A stretch of 64,000 nucleotides of DNA from Siphonodentalium dalli (taxonomy: Eukaryota > Mollusca > Scaphopoda > Gadilida > Siphonodentaliidae), in the NCBI GenBank assembly GCA_032622095.1, contig CP136064.1, positions 4,891,512 through 4,955,511 of the forward strand, read 5' to 3'. The translations under genes were made by a program, and so were the position numbers. The notes under the pieces were generated by a model. It did not search any database and had not been told where the DNA came from. It was given only the letters and a program-made list of their open reading frames with translations. This document shows positions 1-10,105 of this stretch, piece by piece. Each line of letters opens with the position of its first letter. Position 1 is the stretch's first letter.

Positions 1-2
1 AA

Positions 3-125
3 ACGGGGTGCAAAGTGTCCAAAGGTACAAAGAAAAAGAAGAAGGAAAGTGTCAGCCCAAAAGTGTTGAGCTTAAAGAATTCCCTGTCAGATTTTGAATG
101 GATGGACAATGGACTTAGCGGGTAG
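3..125 (+). CDS. possible C-terminal end of a host coding sequence (partial)
   Basis: One frame is open from the window edge for 40 codons and ends in TAG at 123-125. It encodes a lysine-rich stretch (KKKKK) followed by a Ser/Leu-rich tail ending in DFEWMDNGLSG. The other two forward frames stop earlier. Forty open codons alone are weak evidence; the support is the coding-like composition and the fact that an inserted hAT element begins only 15 bp after the stop, as expected for an insertion into a 3' untranslated region. The start and any upstream exons lie outside the window. I do not recognise the protein. It could be a chance open frame. Confidence 0.28.
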   Translation, partial: TGCKVSKGTKKKKKESVSPKVLSLKNSLSDFEWMDNGLSG

Positions 126-139
126 CAGAGGCTATGAAT

Positions 140-1281
140 TAGGGGTGCCACGATTAATCGTATAATCTATGAACCGTTGATAAAGCCGAAGATGCCGGGT
201 ATTATTGAATACCGTGTTTATTTTACACAGTTCTATCTACAACCGAGGTGTTAACATCCTTTGATCGCGTACCAAAGATATTCCAATAACATGAGTACTA
301 CTGATATATGTTGCAAACAGTTGGCAGTTCATTTGATGATGCTACTGATATATGTTGCAAACAGTTGGCAGTTCATTTGATGATGCGACATGGTTTCTCG
401 TCGGATCGTTGTATATTCTACAAATTGGCCGCACTGCAGATTTGAACACATTGCGACATCGTTGTATACTTGAAAGGTGGCAATATCTCTTTGAAATGTG
501 CCGACTGTCACCGTGTTCAATGAACTGAATGCACTCGCCCTTGAATCTGATTGGACCAATGGGAAGTTGATTGACATTCTCTCTAAAACCAGGGAGCAAT
601 ATACATGTACATGTATATATGGCATTTTAATCAGTGATGTTCTCCCCAATTGCATTGCAAGTGTACTTTGTTTGGATATTATAAGTAGAAATGTATACTT
701 AGAAGTTACTAGTAAAGGCTATCGCATATCGTGTGGTGAATGCTGAATGAAACAGACTGTTATCAAATACTTAAAATTGTTCTGAGTCATGCAATTTGCA
801 GGTGGGGCACACGTTTGTGATTGTTAACCACGCTCTCGAAGTTTGATGAAACTTATAGTTTCCATAACATTTGATTCCTTTATTTACCGTAGGAACAACC
901 GGCGGTCCATTGTTCATTCCTACTTTTGTATTGTTTGTTTATGTATTTGGCTATTCCTAAAACTTAAATTAATCGCTACGTTCGTTCTAATGAACTCACA
1001 AATATTATAACCATAACATCGCTGAGAACTGTGCTGGTATTCAATACATTGTGCTCATTAGTCATTAACAGTGGTTTATGATGCACTTTATTAACGTAAA
1101 AATTACATCAGCCAATGTCTCAAATGACCAGCGACAGTGCAGTTATTGAGTTAACGAGCACCCAGGCAATAGGCCATATTACGGTATACTTCCACTGATG
1201 TTATTAATATTAGGTACGATTAATCGATTATAGTCGATTATTGACGACCGATTATCAAAATCAATAATCGTGGCACCTCTA
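140..1281. mobile_element. non-autonomous hAT DNA transposon (1.14 kb) with TSD
   Basis: The ends are inverted copies: TAGGGGTGCCACGATTAAT at 140-158 and, on the other strand, TAGAGGTGCCACGATTAT ending at 1281. The element is flanked by 8-bp direct repeats, ctatgaat (132-139) and ctatgaaa (1282-1289), 7 of 8 identical. An 8-bp target duplication and a TAGnGGTG-type end are hallmarks of the hAT superfamily. The interior (frames of 60-110 residues only) has no recognisable transposase, so it is a deletion derivative or MITE. It contains a perfect 44-bp tandem duplication. The subterminal 'attaatcgattatagtcgattatt' zone is rich in short palindromes. Confidence 0.8.
298..385. repeat. perfect 44-bp tandem duplication
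   Basis: Positions 298-341 and 342-385 are identical copies starting 'ctactgatatatgttgcaaa'. The duplication lies inside the hAT element and no coding sequence is involved. Confidence 0.95.
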
Positions 1282-1370
1282 CTATGAAATTATGAATAGA
1301 TATTGGTGTCCCTCCAACATGAATTTATGCAACTACCTTTTTCTTACAGCAAATGTATTCTGTTTATTGA

Positions 1371-1602
1371 GCCTTTCATGGCGGGAGCTGCGCACTTGCA
1401 GCATTAAAAATATGTGCATTCTCTTATATATGTGAGACTCCCATACGGACTAGTTCCAATAAATATAAAAACCCATTCCAATAACTGGAAGCACAATCGG
1501 TTGATTTCCGATTCCAATGTTTATATATATTGGGCGTTCGTTCACATACACACCCATCGCACTTCCTATGGAGCCTCACATAAATAAGATAATGCACTGG
1601 CT
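1371..1602. mobile_element. degenerate twin-hairpin piggyBac-like MITE copy
   Basis: The left end 'gcctttcatggcgggagctg' resembles the TTAA-flanked element ends at 40018 and 32523; the bases before it read TTGA rather than TTAA. A half-hairpin 'gtgcattctcttatatatg' lies at 1414-1432, and its complementary half 'ataagataatgcactggc' ends at 1602. They are separated by unrelated sequence, so this copy is interrupted or rearranged. Confidence 0.45.
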
Positions 1603-1900
1603 TTCAAAGTCAAGGTCAAAATATTTTGGAACCTGACTGTGCAATAATTAAGGTGAGAATCAGTTATCGAGAGACAAATAATACTTTGGCCTGAACTGAA
1701 CCCTTGTTCGCCTAAAATTTGCAGATCTCGGATCCGGACGATGCACATTTTGTATACAAATAATTTCCGACACTTGCACCATTGACTTTTTAACAATAAT
1801 TTACCAGGAATATCTGCTTTGGTCTTATAATTTAATAGCAATACCGATTACCGTACCGATACTGATACCGTGATTGAAATTTCAATACCGCCCATCTCTA

Positions 1901-2162
1901 GGCCATTAAAAATTAATGTCTGGGTTCACGGGCCCCGCCCGCATCACTAAAAGACCGCTGCATCAAAACTATTTATCGTAGCAAAATCTAAAAAAAAAAA
2001 AAAAAAAAAGTTGTATTACTTGGAATCATGAAAACAGATTATTCGATTTTGAGGTATGTTTTGAAGAATTTAAAATAAATAATAAATATAAATAGCCTCC
2101 CTCCCTCATCACAAAATTTAGACATAATTGCTCGTGAACCCAGACATTAATTTTTAATGGCC
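1901..2162. mobile_element. 262-bp MITE with 30-bp perfect terminal inverted repeats
   Basis: Positions 1901-1930 (starting ggccattaaaaattaatgtc) are the exact reverse complement of 2133-2162. The trinucleotide CTA lies directly outside both ends (1898-1900 and 2163-2165) and looks like a 3-bp target duplication. GGCC ends with a 3-bp duplication suggest PIF/Harbinger, although the usual duplication is TWA. The interior has a ~20-bp A run near 1990-2009 and no coding capacity. Confidence 0.7.
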
Positions 2163-2202
2163 CTACCGTTACTTCAAATAAATAAAATTTGATAAATTAA
2201 TA

Positions 2203-2220
2203 TATATATATATATATATT
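2203..2220. repeat. (TA)n microsatellite
   Basis: A short uninterrupted run of TA dinucleotides directly before a dispersed repeat. Confidence 0.8.
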
Positions 2221-2227
2221 TACATAC

Positions 2228-2615
2228 TAAGTGTGATCATCACTAAATCCAACATTCCGATTGATCGGCGCCCACGTGGCTAGTTGCCATTATTTCTCGA
2301 TGAATGCGCAACAGCTAATAACTGCAGACTCATAACAACATCGATACGTCATTGGGTTTGGAAAGACGAACTCGTAATGTTTTGGGCGCATTTGGACTCG
2401 CACAGGATTGATTTAATAAATCATCGGGTTTCAATATAAAGATAGATTGTTCCTGTTAACTTTTGCCAAGGGTGCTATGGGATATTTTGGGCTGGTTAAA
2501 TTGCCTGGTTTTGCCACGATATACTTCGATAAATGTATATAAATATAATGATTAACTGTTATGTGGACTATTTTTATGGAGATGTAACCGTGGGGTAAGC
2601 GGTCATAACTTGTAT
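2228..2615. repeat. dispersed repeat shared with 43633-44500
   Basis: The stretch from 'catactaagtgtgatcatca' to 'gggctggtt' is about 90% identical by eye to 43633-43909. A second block around 2563-2615, beginning 'gtggactatttttatggag', matches 44440-44500. The copy at 43.6 kb has about 510 extra bases between the two blocks and turns its second block into a hairpin. No intact frame is present. Confidence 0.75.
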
Positions 2616-2984
2616 GTAAAACCCTTTGGGTATATAATATTTATGAGAAAAAATGTGTTTGGGGGGGTGGGTATCTCCAATGCAATATCTCGCAATTCGT
2701 GCAACATTCTGTCAGTTTCTTTCTACATATGTTTGTCAGATAACTACCGCTTCATATGTGAATAATACAGTTTGCCATGTGTCTTTATAACAAACATTTC
2801 AGTCCTATAGTACAAAGTTGATATCAATGCATGTAAAATTAGCTGTGTTTTCAATAACATATCTTGTCGTAACTGATGGTCTGGAAGCCTGAACATGTCT
2901 TTAGTTACTTTCAGCACACAAGTCATGTCTGGGTCTCATTAAGATCAATTAAGAAATTTTGTAAAGTCGTTGTCAAAAATAAGT

Positions 2985-3180
2985 AATGTTTATGCACCCT
3001 TTTGAAAATGGGTTGTCCGTCCGTTCGTCCACTTTTGGTTTCCGGATGATAACTTTAGATTGAATCAAGTGAACTGAACCAAATTTGATGTTAGTCTAAC
3101 ACACCAAAATACAGATCAAGTTCGAATATGGGTTTCGTCCGCATGGTTTTGACTGAGTTATGCGGCTTACAAATGATGGG
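2985..3180. repeat. copy of the '~160-bp' dispersed mollusc-type repeat
   Basis: It contains 'ttggtttccggatgataact', 'gaactgaaccaaatttg', and 'aatacagatcaagttcgaa' with 'atatgggtt' directly after, in the same order as at 4330-4640 and in the tandem array at 57690-58195. It begins after 'ttgtccgtccgttcgtcc'. Non-coding. Confidence 0.75.
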
Positions 3181-3720
3181 GATAATCAATGGTTTTAAAA
3201 AAATTGGCTCCAATTGCCAGGAATATTTTAATGAACCAGCAGTTTTTCCCTTTCAAATAAATAGGAATTACATTGGTTGTTACCACATTTAAATATAAAA
3301 TCAATCACATTTATGACGACTATGTCTTCTATGCCAATATGATCGCAATATGTTTTACAGTCACCTTAATTCAAATCATGCAGATTGTACATATTTATCA
3401 TCGACTCATCGGCTTTACAGTTTATCTCCCCAAAACAAAGCGATAGTGTAGAAAGATGGAATTTTACACTCATTGTTCAAACGTCAAATTTCCGACACCA
3501 ATTTGCCTGGGGTTAAAATATCTTTGCTTGAAATGTGACCTGTATTTTGTACCTGGCACGTTGTACATATAACTTGTATAAATCCAAATAGGCACATACA
3601 ATATTGTCAGATGAGATTTCCAGTACCGGTGTGACAAATCAAACGCGGAAACCGGTAATGATAGTTATGGAAAAGTCGGTACTTTGAGAAGCATGGCTAG
3701 CACAGCCTTAAAGATCCTGC

Positions 3721-3885
3721 GCCAGTGCATTCTCTTATATATGCAAGTCTCCCATACGCAACCTGGCATATATAAGATAATGCACTGACTTACAAGGTGA
3801 AGATAAATATTGTTAGGCCAATGTATTCTCTTATATATGTGAGGCTCTCTATGGGAGACTTGCATATATAAGAGAATGAATTGAC
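3721..3885. repeat. twin-hairpin repeat (two palindromes)
   Basis: Two adjacent ~68-bp near-palindromes (3721-3789 and 3816-3885). Each has arms reading cattctcttatatatg and its complement around a ~12-bp loop. The pair has the same order and spacing as the pairs at 39828-39972 and 46066-46265, which lie inside TTAA-flanked elements. Clear TTAA ends were not found here. Confidence 0.7.
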
Positions 3886-4329
3886 ACAATATTGCAAAAC
3901 TCACTGTTTTATCTGCAATTTTAATAAATAAATGCTCATTGTCTCAGGCTAACATAATATTTTTCCACTTTCAGAGACACTTTATGTCGTTTAGGAAAAC
4001 ATAAAAGCGCATTATTATTGTGAAAAATGTTAATTCCATACACAATGGCTGGAGCAAGTAGACCAAACATGTATGTATATAGATACTACTGTTATATTTT
4101 TATACGCCTGTTTTGAAAAAGCGGGACGTATTATGTTATTGGTCAGTCTGAACTGACTGGAATGAAATTTGGTATGTGATTATACCAGCCCAAATTACTT
4201 GTCAAGTTCGAATTGTGCAAATCTGCTATAGACATTGGATAGAAATTAAGTAAAAAAAATGGACCTGTGTTTCTGGTACCATGCATGAACAAATTAGGGG
4301 CAGGGTTGACTTTTCACTTGAATTCATTT

Positions 4330-4640
4330 TTATACGCCCTTTTGAAAAAAGGTCGTATTATGGAAATGGGTTGTCCGTCTGTCCGTCGTCCGTCCGTCCG
4401 TATTTGGTTTCCGGATGATAACTTTAGATTGAATCAAGTGAACTGAACCAAATTTGTCATGTTACTTTAACACACCAAAATACAGATCAAGTTTCAATAT
4501 GGGTTTTGTCTGCATGATTTTGACTGAGTTATGCCCCTTTTTCGACTCAGATTTTAACTGATATGCGGTTTTCCAGATGATAACTTTAGATTGAATCGAG
4601 TGAACAACCAAGTTTCAAACGATTGAATTAAACCTTGCCC
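4330..4640. repeat. copy of the '~160-bp' dispersed repeat with CCGT microsatellite
   Basis: Opens with 'tatacgcccttttgaaaaaa' and a (CCGT)n tract near 4372-4402. It continues with 'tttggtttccggatgataac' and 'gaactgaaccaaatttg', and a partial second unit begins near 4564. A diverged 'tatacgcctgttttgaaaaa' start also occurs at 4101. Confidence 0.75.
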
Positions 4641-4781
4641 CACTTTACTCCAGTAAGGGCATATTGTGCCCACACCCGTCGGCGTGCTCTTGTTTAAATT
4701 TGATTTCTTTTGGTCTCAAATTAACATGGAAACAAAGCTATTCCTTGTGAGTCATAATGTAATTGACTACTTAAATGACGG

Positions 4782-4905
4782 CAGGGCTTATATTTCGCCA
4801 AGAATCCAAATCTAGATTCTCGTAAATATTCCCGCAAGTTACCCTGGATTCAAGTGAAAAAGTATATATGGATTCTCGCAAATTCAAATGAGATATATGC
4901 CCTGG
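4782..4905. repeat. dispersed repeat, partner at 51571-51690
   Basis: Shares 'gaatccaaatctagattctc' and 'aagtatatatggattctcgc' in the same order with 51571-51690. Its ends are roughly complementary (gggcttatatttc ... gaKatatatgccc), so it may be a ~120-bp MITE. Confidence 0.7.
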
Positions 4906-5269
4906 ACGGCTATAGAATATTCAAGATGGACTTTATTTAACAATTTTCCAACTTCATACTAGCTGATGAGCAATTACTTGATTAGCCATTTGCTGCAGTT
5001 ATTGGTGAACATGCCAAAAATGAATGAATGGGAATCCAGGGATGAATTTTAGTGGGGTTTTTTTTTGCCTAGTGTCTGCTCATATTATCAAAACATCCCT
5101 GGAAGTGAAGAGCTTACCACTACAATAAAGCATGAAGATTGCCAGAAATACAGGTCCATTTTTGCACATTGCACAATCTGATACATTCATTCATTCCATA
5201 ATTGGAGTTTTAAATTTGGAAACTTGGCAGGTTAGATTTGTAAATACATGTATTTGAGAGTGCAAACTA

Positions 5270-5482
5270 CAGTAATGCCCTAAGTAAGTGACCTCTTAGC
5301 CAAATCAGAATTATGGGTAACCTTTGAGGATTTAGTCGGAAATATGGCTTGTTGCCATTCATCGGAAAGCTCTTGGAGAGAGCTTTCCGATTAATGGCAA
5401 CAAGCCATATTTCCTACTAAATCCTGAAAAGTTACCCATAATTCTGCTTTGGTTAAGAGGTCGATTACTTAGGGCATTACTG
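5270..5482. mobile_element. 213-bp fully palindromic MITE, TA target site
   Basis: The whole element is a near-perfect inverted repeat with arms of about 100 bp and a centre near 5375. Its ends are CAGTAATGCCCTAAGTAA and the complement, with TA on each side (5268-5269 and 5483-5484). A TA duplication and a CAGT end suggest a Tc1/mariner-mobilised foldback. It would form a ~100-bp hairpin as RNA. The reverse-strand 62-codon frame inside is incidental. Confidence 0.8.
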
Positions 5483-5917
5483 TATATCTTATTCTGAATT
5501 TTTACTGTTTTGTCCAACTTTATATGACTAAATAAAAATAGTTGCACTCTTTTAATTATGTTGTTTTTGTTATATTTATCACTGATATCAAGTGGGAAAG
5601 GATGAAAGGAGTATTTTTGTTTTTTGTGATGTCTACGGAGCTATAGATATCGGATAGTGGATCACACATTGCATAATCCTCTTATTTACATAATGTGTTA
5701 ACAGCTATCCGATGCCAACAGTTTCATAGACATGAGAAGAAACGAAGACTGTACTTTAATAGGATTGTGTCAATATACACACATACCCTGTTGATGGCCA
5801 GCAAAATATTTGTCCTCCGAAAAAAAAATTGGGAATACGGAACACTGTTATTTTTATGATGTAATGGCTAAATATACATTTATACGCATATTCAGAACCA
5901 TAATTTTTGTGTTATAG

Positions 5918-6300
5918 CTGTTAAATGGATGGTATAAGAAATACGGTGTAATGTTTATTTCACGGTATAACTGGGTATAACTGTTAAATCTACGGTATAA
6001 GAAATTAGGGTGTACTGTTTATTTCACGGTATAACTGTTAAATCTACAGTACAGGAAAATACGGTGTGCTGTTTATTTCACAGTATAACAGCTAAATCTA
6101 CGGTACAGGAAAATACGGTGTGCTGTTTATTTCACGGTGTAACTGTTAAATATACGGTATAGAAAAATACAGTGTTCTGTATATTTCACGGTATAATGTT
6201 AAATCTACGGTATAGGAAAATACGGTGTTCTGTAAATTTCACAGTATGACCGTTAAATTTACGGTATAGAAAATACGGCATACTGTATATTTCACGGTAT
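5918..6300. repeat. ~54-bp tandem array, about 7 units
   Basis: Units follow the pattern acggtgt-ctgtttatttcac-ggtataactgttaaat-tacggtataggaaaat with a period of 53-63 bp. The array runs into 'gtattttaccgtaaaattta' and ends near 6361 at 'ttttacagtg'. Short ACGGTA/TACCGT inversions recur in each unit. Non-coding. Confidence 0.85.
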
Positions 6301-6364
6301 TTTACTGGCAACTGTGCTGCCGGTATTTTACCGTAAAATTTACGGCCTATATTTTACAGTGTGG

Positions 6365-7372
6365 TTCTTCTGCTCAATTACAATAGTATAGCCTGTCCTG
6401 CGTTGTGAAGTTTGAAGTAGTCTCACATAAACATTTCTGTCTTGTTTAAATACGAAGCAGTATCGGTTTATGTCATACTTTAGGTACATAGTATTCCATG
6501 TGACGGCTATGAAGTCTCATAACGCACAATGATTCAAAACATGCCAGTATTGAAATAGAACAATGTGGAACTAAGAATATTTGTCCACTTGAGCTATAGA
6601 CAACTGTGGTTCCAGTCCCCGAATTGTATGAAATCAGACAGAACAGCGACTATATTTCAGTTACTATATACGGACAACAGATACTCGCGTTGTACGGCGT
6701 TACCGTTCAAGATATCGCTTAGATGCGACGACCAGTTGATAGATAATTTAATTCCAATGCCAATGGTACCCCAACGGTACTTAGGACAGATTGGAACTCA
6801 GAAGTGTCTATTAATAATCGGTTGTTGTATCAGCATGCAATTGAGTGTGAGATAAAATGCACGATCACCGTCTCTTCGATCTGGTGAGATGGGATGAAGA
6901 GCTATTGCAGATATGAGTGTTTTATTACATTATAATAAGCATTGTGACATGTGTTTGGGTTATTATCACGGAGAGTGTTGAATTATCTGGACATGTAACT
7001 AGTATTTAAAACGCAATGGCATGCACTTCAATTTCAGAGTTACGTTCACGAATTAACCATCATGCCTAATAATCCACCACACACTCTGTGCCGAAACTAT
7101 GTTTGCTTTGGCCTGACTGTTGGATGTATTCTAAGCAGAATACACGAACTTTAAAGACTTAAACCATGGGGCTCGACTTACGTTGCAGTGACCGATAAAT
7201 CATTCAGATGGATCTGGTGTAGTGATCTGTATACCTTTAACGATAGTTAGAAACAGACTGGGATAACACAGTTTGACCTAAGTTGATTTTAGCGAATTTT
7301 GGCTATGCCGTTCTGTGGACATTGTTGCGCATGATGTGACTCCAAAATTGACGTATTACCAATTTTTTATAG
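6365..7372. other. no gene recognised
   Basis: A 96-codon open frame at 6565-6855 (+) has no recognisable motif. The stretch ends in a splice-acceptor-like sequence 'accaattttttatag' (AG at 7371-7372) before the candidate exon. Confidence 0.5.
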
Positions 7373-7504
7373 GTTGACCCCGCACTTTGACTTCGCCGAC
7401 CAGACTACCAGCTCAATGCATCACTATATGTACTCACAGCTACTCCAATACTATTCTCGTCCGGTTCCTCAGCTAGCACAAGCTGGCCAAATACCACACC
7501 AACC

Positions 7505-7580
7505 AAAGCAGCAACGAAAATATTCATCATCTTGTCGGCACGTTATTCTGCGATCTACAAATAGAGGATCCATGACACGT
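7505..7580 (+). repeat. 76-bp direct repeat, left copy
   Basis: Nearly identical to 8134-8209; the differences are clustered around 'aatattcatc' versus 'atgattcagc'. It ends 'atccatgacacgt' and abuts LINE sequence directly. Confidence 0.95.
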
Positions 7581-8140
7581 TAAATAAGAAATTTAAATAC
7601 ATGAAACCTTTCTGGAACCAAGAATTAACAAATTTGTGGACAGAAATGCATAACAATGAAAAACACATGTTAAGCCTACATAAAAGTAGAAAAAAAAAGG
7701 GAAAGAGGGTCAAAATGCACATAAATCTTTTAACATTTCCCGGAAAATTTTCAATAGAAAATTACGATTTTATGAACGCAAATTTCGCAAAACACTTATG
7801 ATAGACACAGAAGCTTTGATACAAGGTGATCCAAAAACATTTTGGGAAAAAATAAAGAAACTTGGCCCAGGCAAGGAAACCCGGATACCAGATCAAGTTT
7901 GTAACCCTGATGGTTCGGTGCATCGTGATAAGGCAACAATTCTGAAAACATGGAAAAATACATTTGATGAATTATATAACCCATGTAACAACATGAAAAC
8001 AAATGACAAAGAACTAACTGATATAATAACAAACAACAGATTCATTGAAGACAAATTCCTAGATCCACTATATGAATCTAATTCATTGTTAAACGCTCCT
8101 ATAAGCATTGACGAAGTTGAGAAGGTAGCAAATAAAGCAG
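7581..8140 (+). pseudogene. internal LINE fragment: linker between endonuclease and reverse transcriptase
   Basis: The translated frames read KKFKYMKPFWNQEL, then (after frameshifts) RKLRFYERKFRKTLMIDTEA. A clean frame from 7798 follows, with DPKTFWEKIKKLGP, NPDGSVHRDKATILKTW and SIDEVEKVANKA. This FWKxIxKLGP / DGSV / EVxxxxxKA order is typical of the region just upstream of the RT palm in molluscan LINE ORF2 proteins. Both the endonuclease and the RT core are absent, and no poly(A) or 3' end is present. The piece is therefore truncated at both ends, which ordinary target-primed insertion does not produce. Confidence 0.7.
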
Positions 8141-8209
8141 CAACGAAATGATTCAGCATCTTGTCGGCACGTTATTCTGCGATCTACAAATAGAGGATCC
8201 ATGACACGT
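8134..8209 (+). repeat. 76-bp direct repeat, right copy
   Basis: Second copy of 7505-7580. Its first bases 'aaagcagcaacgaaa' merge with the end of the LINE frame, so the exact joint is ambiguous by microhomology. Confidence 0.95.
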
Positions 8210-8368
8210 ACAGACACCAGATCTACATTATCCGATATAGAATTAGAGGATTCTCAACGAACCGGTATTGTCTGTCTTAATTTTCCAATGCCTGTTATTC
8301 AAGGCATGCGAACACCATATCGGATTGATAAAGGGACATTAAACACTCGTGCATCTCAAACGCCCTAA

Positions 8369-9035
8369 AAGAGCTTAACATTCTGCACATTTTATTTTTA
8401 TTTTGGATGACCATGAAATGACGAGAAACAAATCAAGTATAAAATCGACGGACTCAAATCCACTTTTCGAAATGAATTAAAATTCGTGAAAAACAGCAAC
8501 AGACATCAGACAGGATTTATTCATTTCGGCATCCATGAAATAATTTATGACTGGCCTGAAATGTATTAATAGCAGTTAGTTTGATAATGGCTTATAACTT
8601 CTCACTTGTCTCGCCTGTTGAAATTGTCCGATCGCGCGCAGGCACCAAAATAATGCTATCAATGATTGGTGTGACCATGTAAAATACATGGATTTTACAT
8701 ACATAAATTACATGCATGTGTGTATCCACCAAATAGTAGTAGTTTTGCATAAAATTGCAATATTTGCTCAAGTAAATACTCTCGTTAAACATACTGCTAT
8801 TAGCTGCTATTAGTCCCTTTATCCCTCAGCCAATCTATCTGAAAAATGGAATTATTTTATATGCTCTCTACCATGGCTGTGCTTGGGTATACACTTTTCA
8901 CTCCTCTTTCGAGTTGATATATGGGACACCTGAGCGCATCATATAATAATGAGATCTACACTTTTTTGTTCGATATGGCAATTATCTCATTCCTGAGATA
9001 ATTCCCATATCCAACCAAAACGTGTATATATTCAC
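8369..9035. other. no gene recognised
   Basis: Downstream of the candidate stop codon there is no clear AATAAA. AT-rich sequence without recognised motifs. Confidence 0.5.
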
Positions 9036-9121
9036 TATTTACGAAACGAGTTAGACTAATTTGATTCACATCTCGTCTACGACTCGTTGTGAATCAAATT
9101 TATCAAACTCGTTTCATAAAA
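9036..9121. repeat. palindrome around GATTCACATCTCG
   Basis: The arm beginning 'tttacgaaacgagttagact' (9039-9067) is complementary to 9093-9120, with a loop near 9079. A second CGAGTTT motif at 9139 suggests a longer decayed foldback. Confidence 0.7.
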
Positions 9122-9576
9122 TCTTATATCCCAATAAAACGAGTTTAAGATATTATATATCACATGAAAAAACTAGAGCTTTAAGCCTTTTTAACAAATC
9201 AAAATCCATAATAGAAACTGCAAAATGCATACATTTACAGCCATGGCTGAGACGCTTCACAACTGTAGACGACAATATTTATCGCTATGGATGGGGACGG
9301 AATTGATAGTCCCTAATTTGCCTATTTGTTTGTGTGTCTATTACCGTTAGTGCATTGAATTTATACATGGCCATTTATGAACAAAGCCATCATTCTGCAT
9401 TGTCTGATGTTGGTTTCATGCGCTCCTTTTTGAAATGGCATTAATCCGCGCGGTCATTATGTTGACACGATTCCAAGTGATCCAGATAAGCACGCGCCTA
9501 TTCATAGCTAGTGAGAGATAAGGAAATATGTAATGTTTTCAATGATATAATATATATATGCATATATAAATATAGA

Positions 9577-9720
9577 ATATGTAGCTAGTGTCGTCGCTTA
9601 AAATGTTTATGTCCGTGAGGGAGATTTGAGCATCTATTGGGCGAGGCTCTGCCGAGTCCAATAGAGGCCAAATCCCCCCAGCGGACATAAACAGTTTAAG
9701 CGACAACATTAGCTGCATAT
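9577..9720. repeat. 144-bp foldback
   Basis: The left arm 'atatgtagctagtgtcgtcg' with 'ggacataaac' complements on both sides; the outer ends match 'cgacaacattagctgcatat'. Arms are ~60 bp. Flanked on the left by a TA-rich tract (9548-9572). MITE-like; no clear target duplication. Confidence 0.7.
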
Positions 9721-10040
9721 TTTATTTATCCATCGCACAAAACATGCATTTTGTGAGGTAAATCTGTCATTTTCCTCAGTTTTACATTCGTTACTTCGAT
9801 GACACCCTTACACTTATGAGGTCAAGAAACCTAATAAGCATTCATGACGTGCCAAAACCGGAGTGCAGCTTAGAGCAAAAGAGTTCGTTGGGTTTTTTAA
9901 TAGTTATTCTAAGCTGACCTTTAGTTAATGTTTTAGAGCGAAAACGTATATCCGATTACGAATTTTGTATATATCAATTGCGGTGAATTATGGACGATAA
10001 ATTGCATAATTATGCAATTACGTCATGAAAGTAGTACTAA

Positions 10041-10105
10041 CCTAATAAAGATACGTTGACCTAATAAAGCTACTTTGACGTAATAAACGTAACGTTTATT
10101 AGGCA
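10041..10105. repeat. cluster of short CCTAATAAA palindromes
   Basis: 'cctaataaagatacgttgac', 'cctaataaagctactttgac' and an inverted 'cgtttattaggcaggcttta' lie within 65 bp. A further direct copy is at 9829. Probably part of a decayed MITE ending near 10150. Confidence 0.5.

Larger units (their letters stand above)
7373..8368 (+). pseudogene. candidate last coding exon split by a LINE fragment between 76-bp direct repeats
   Basis: Downstream of the acceptor-like AG at 7371-7372 a frame runs from codon 7374 (LTPHFDFADQ) through residues ILRSTNRGSMTR to 7580, where TAA follows at once. The same frame resumes in the second copy of a 76-bp repeat (7505-7580 and 8134-8209, about 3 mismatches). 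It continues for about 53 further codons past the repeat, TDTRSTLSDIELEDSQRTG and onward, to TAA at 8366-8368. Between the copies lies LINE sequence (7581-8133). Removing one repeat copy and the LINE gives one uninterrupted frame of ~145 codons. The tail is rich in Ser, Thr, Arg and Gln, like a cytoplasmic or disordered C-terminus. I do not recognise the protein. The insertion replaces the last ~53 residues with an immediate stop. Frame continuity on both sides is observed; the exon status is inferred. Confidence 0.45.
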
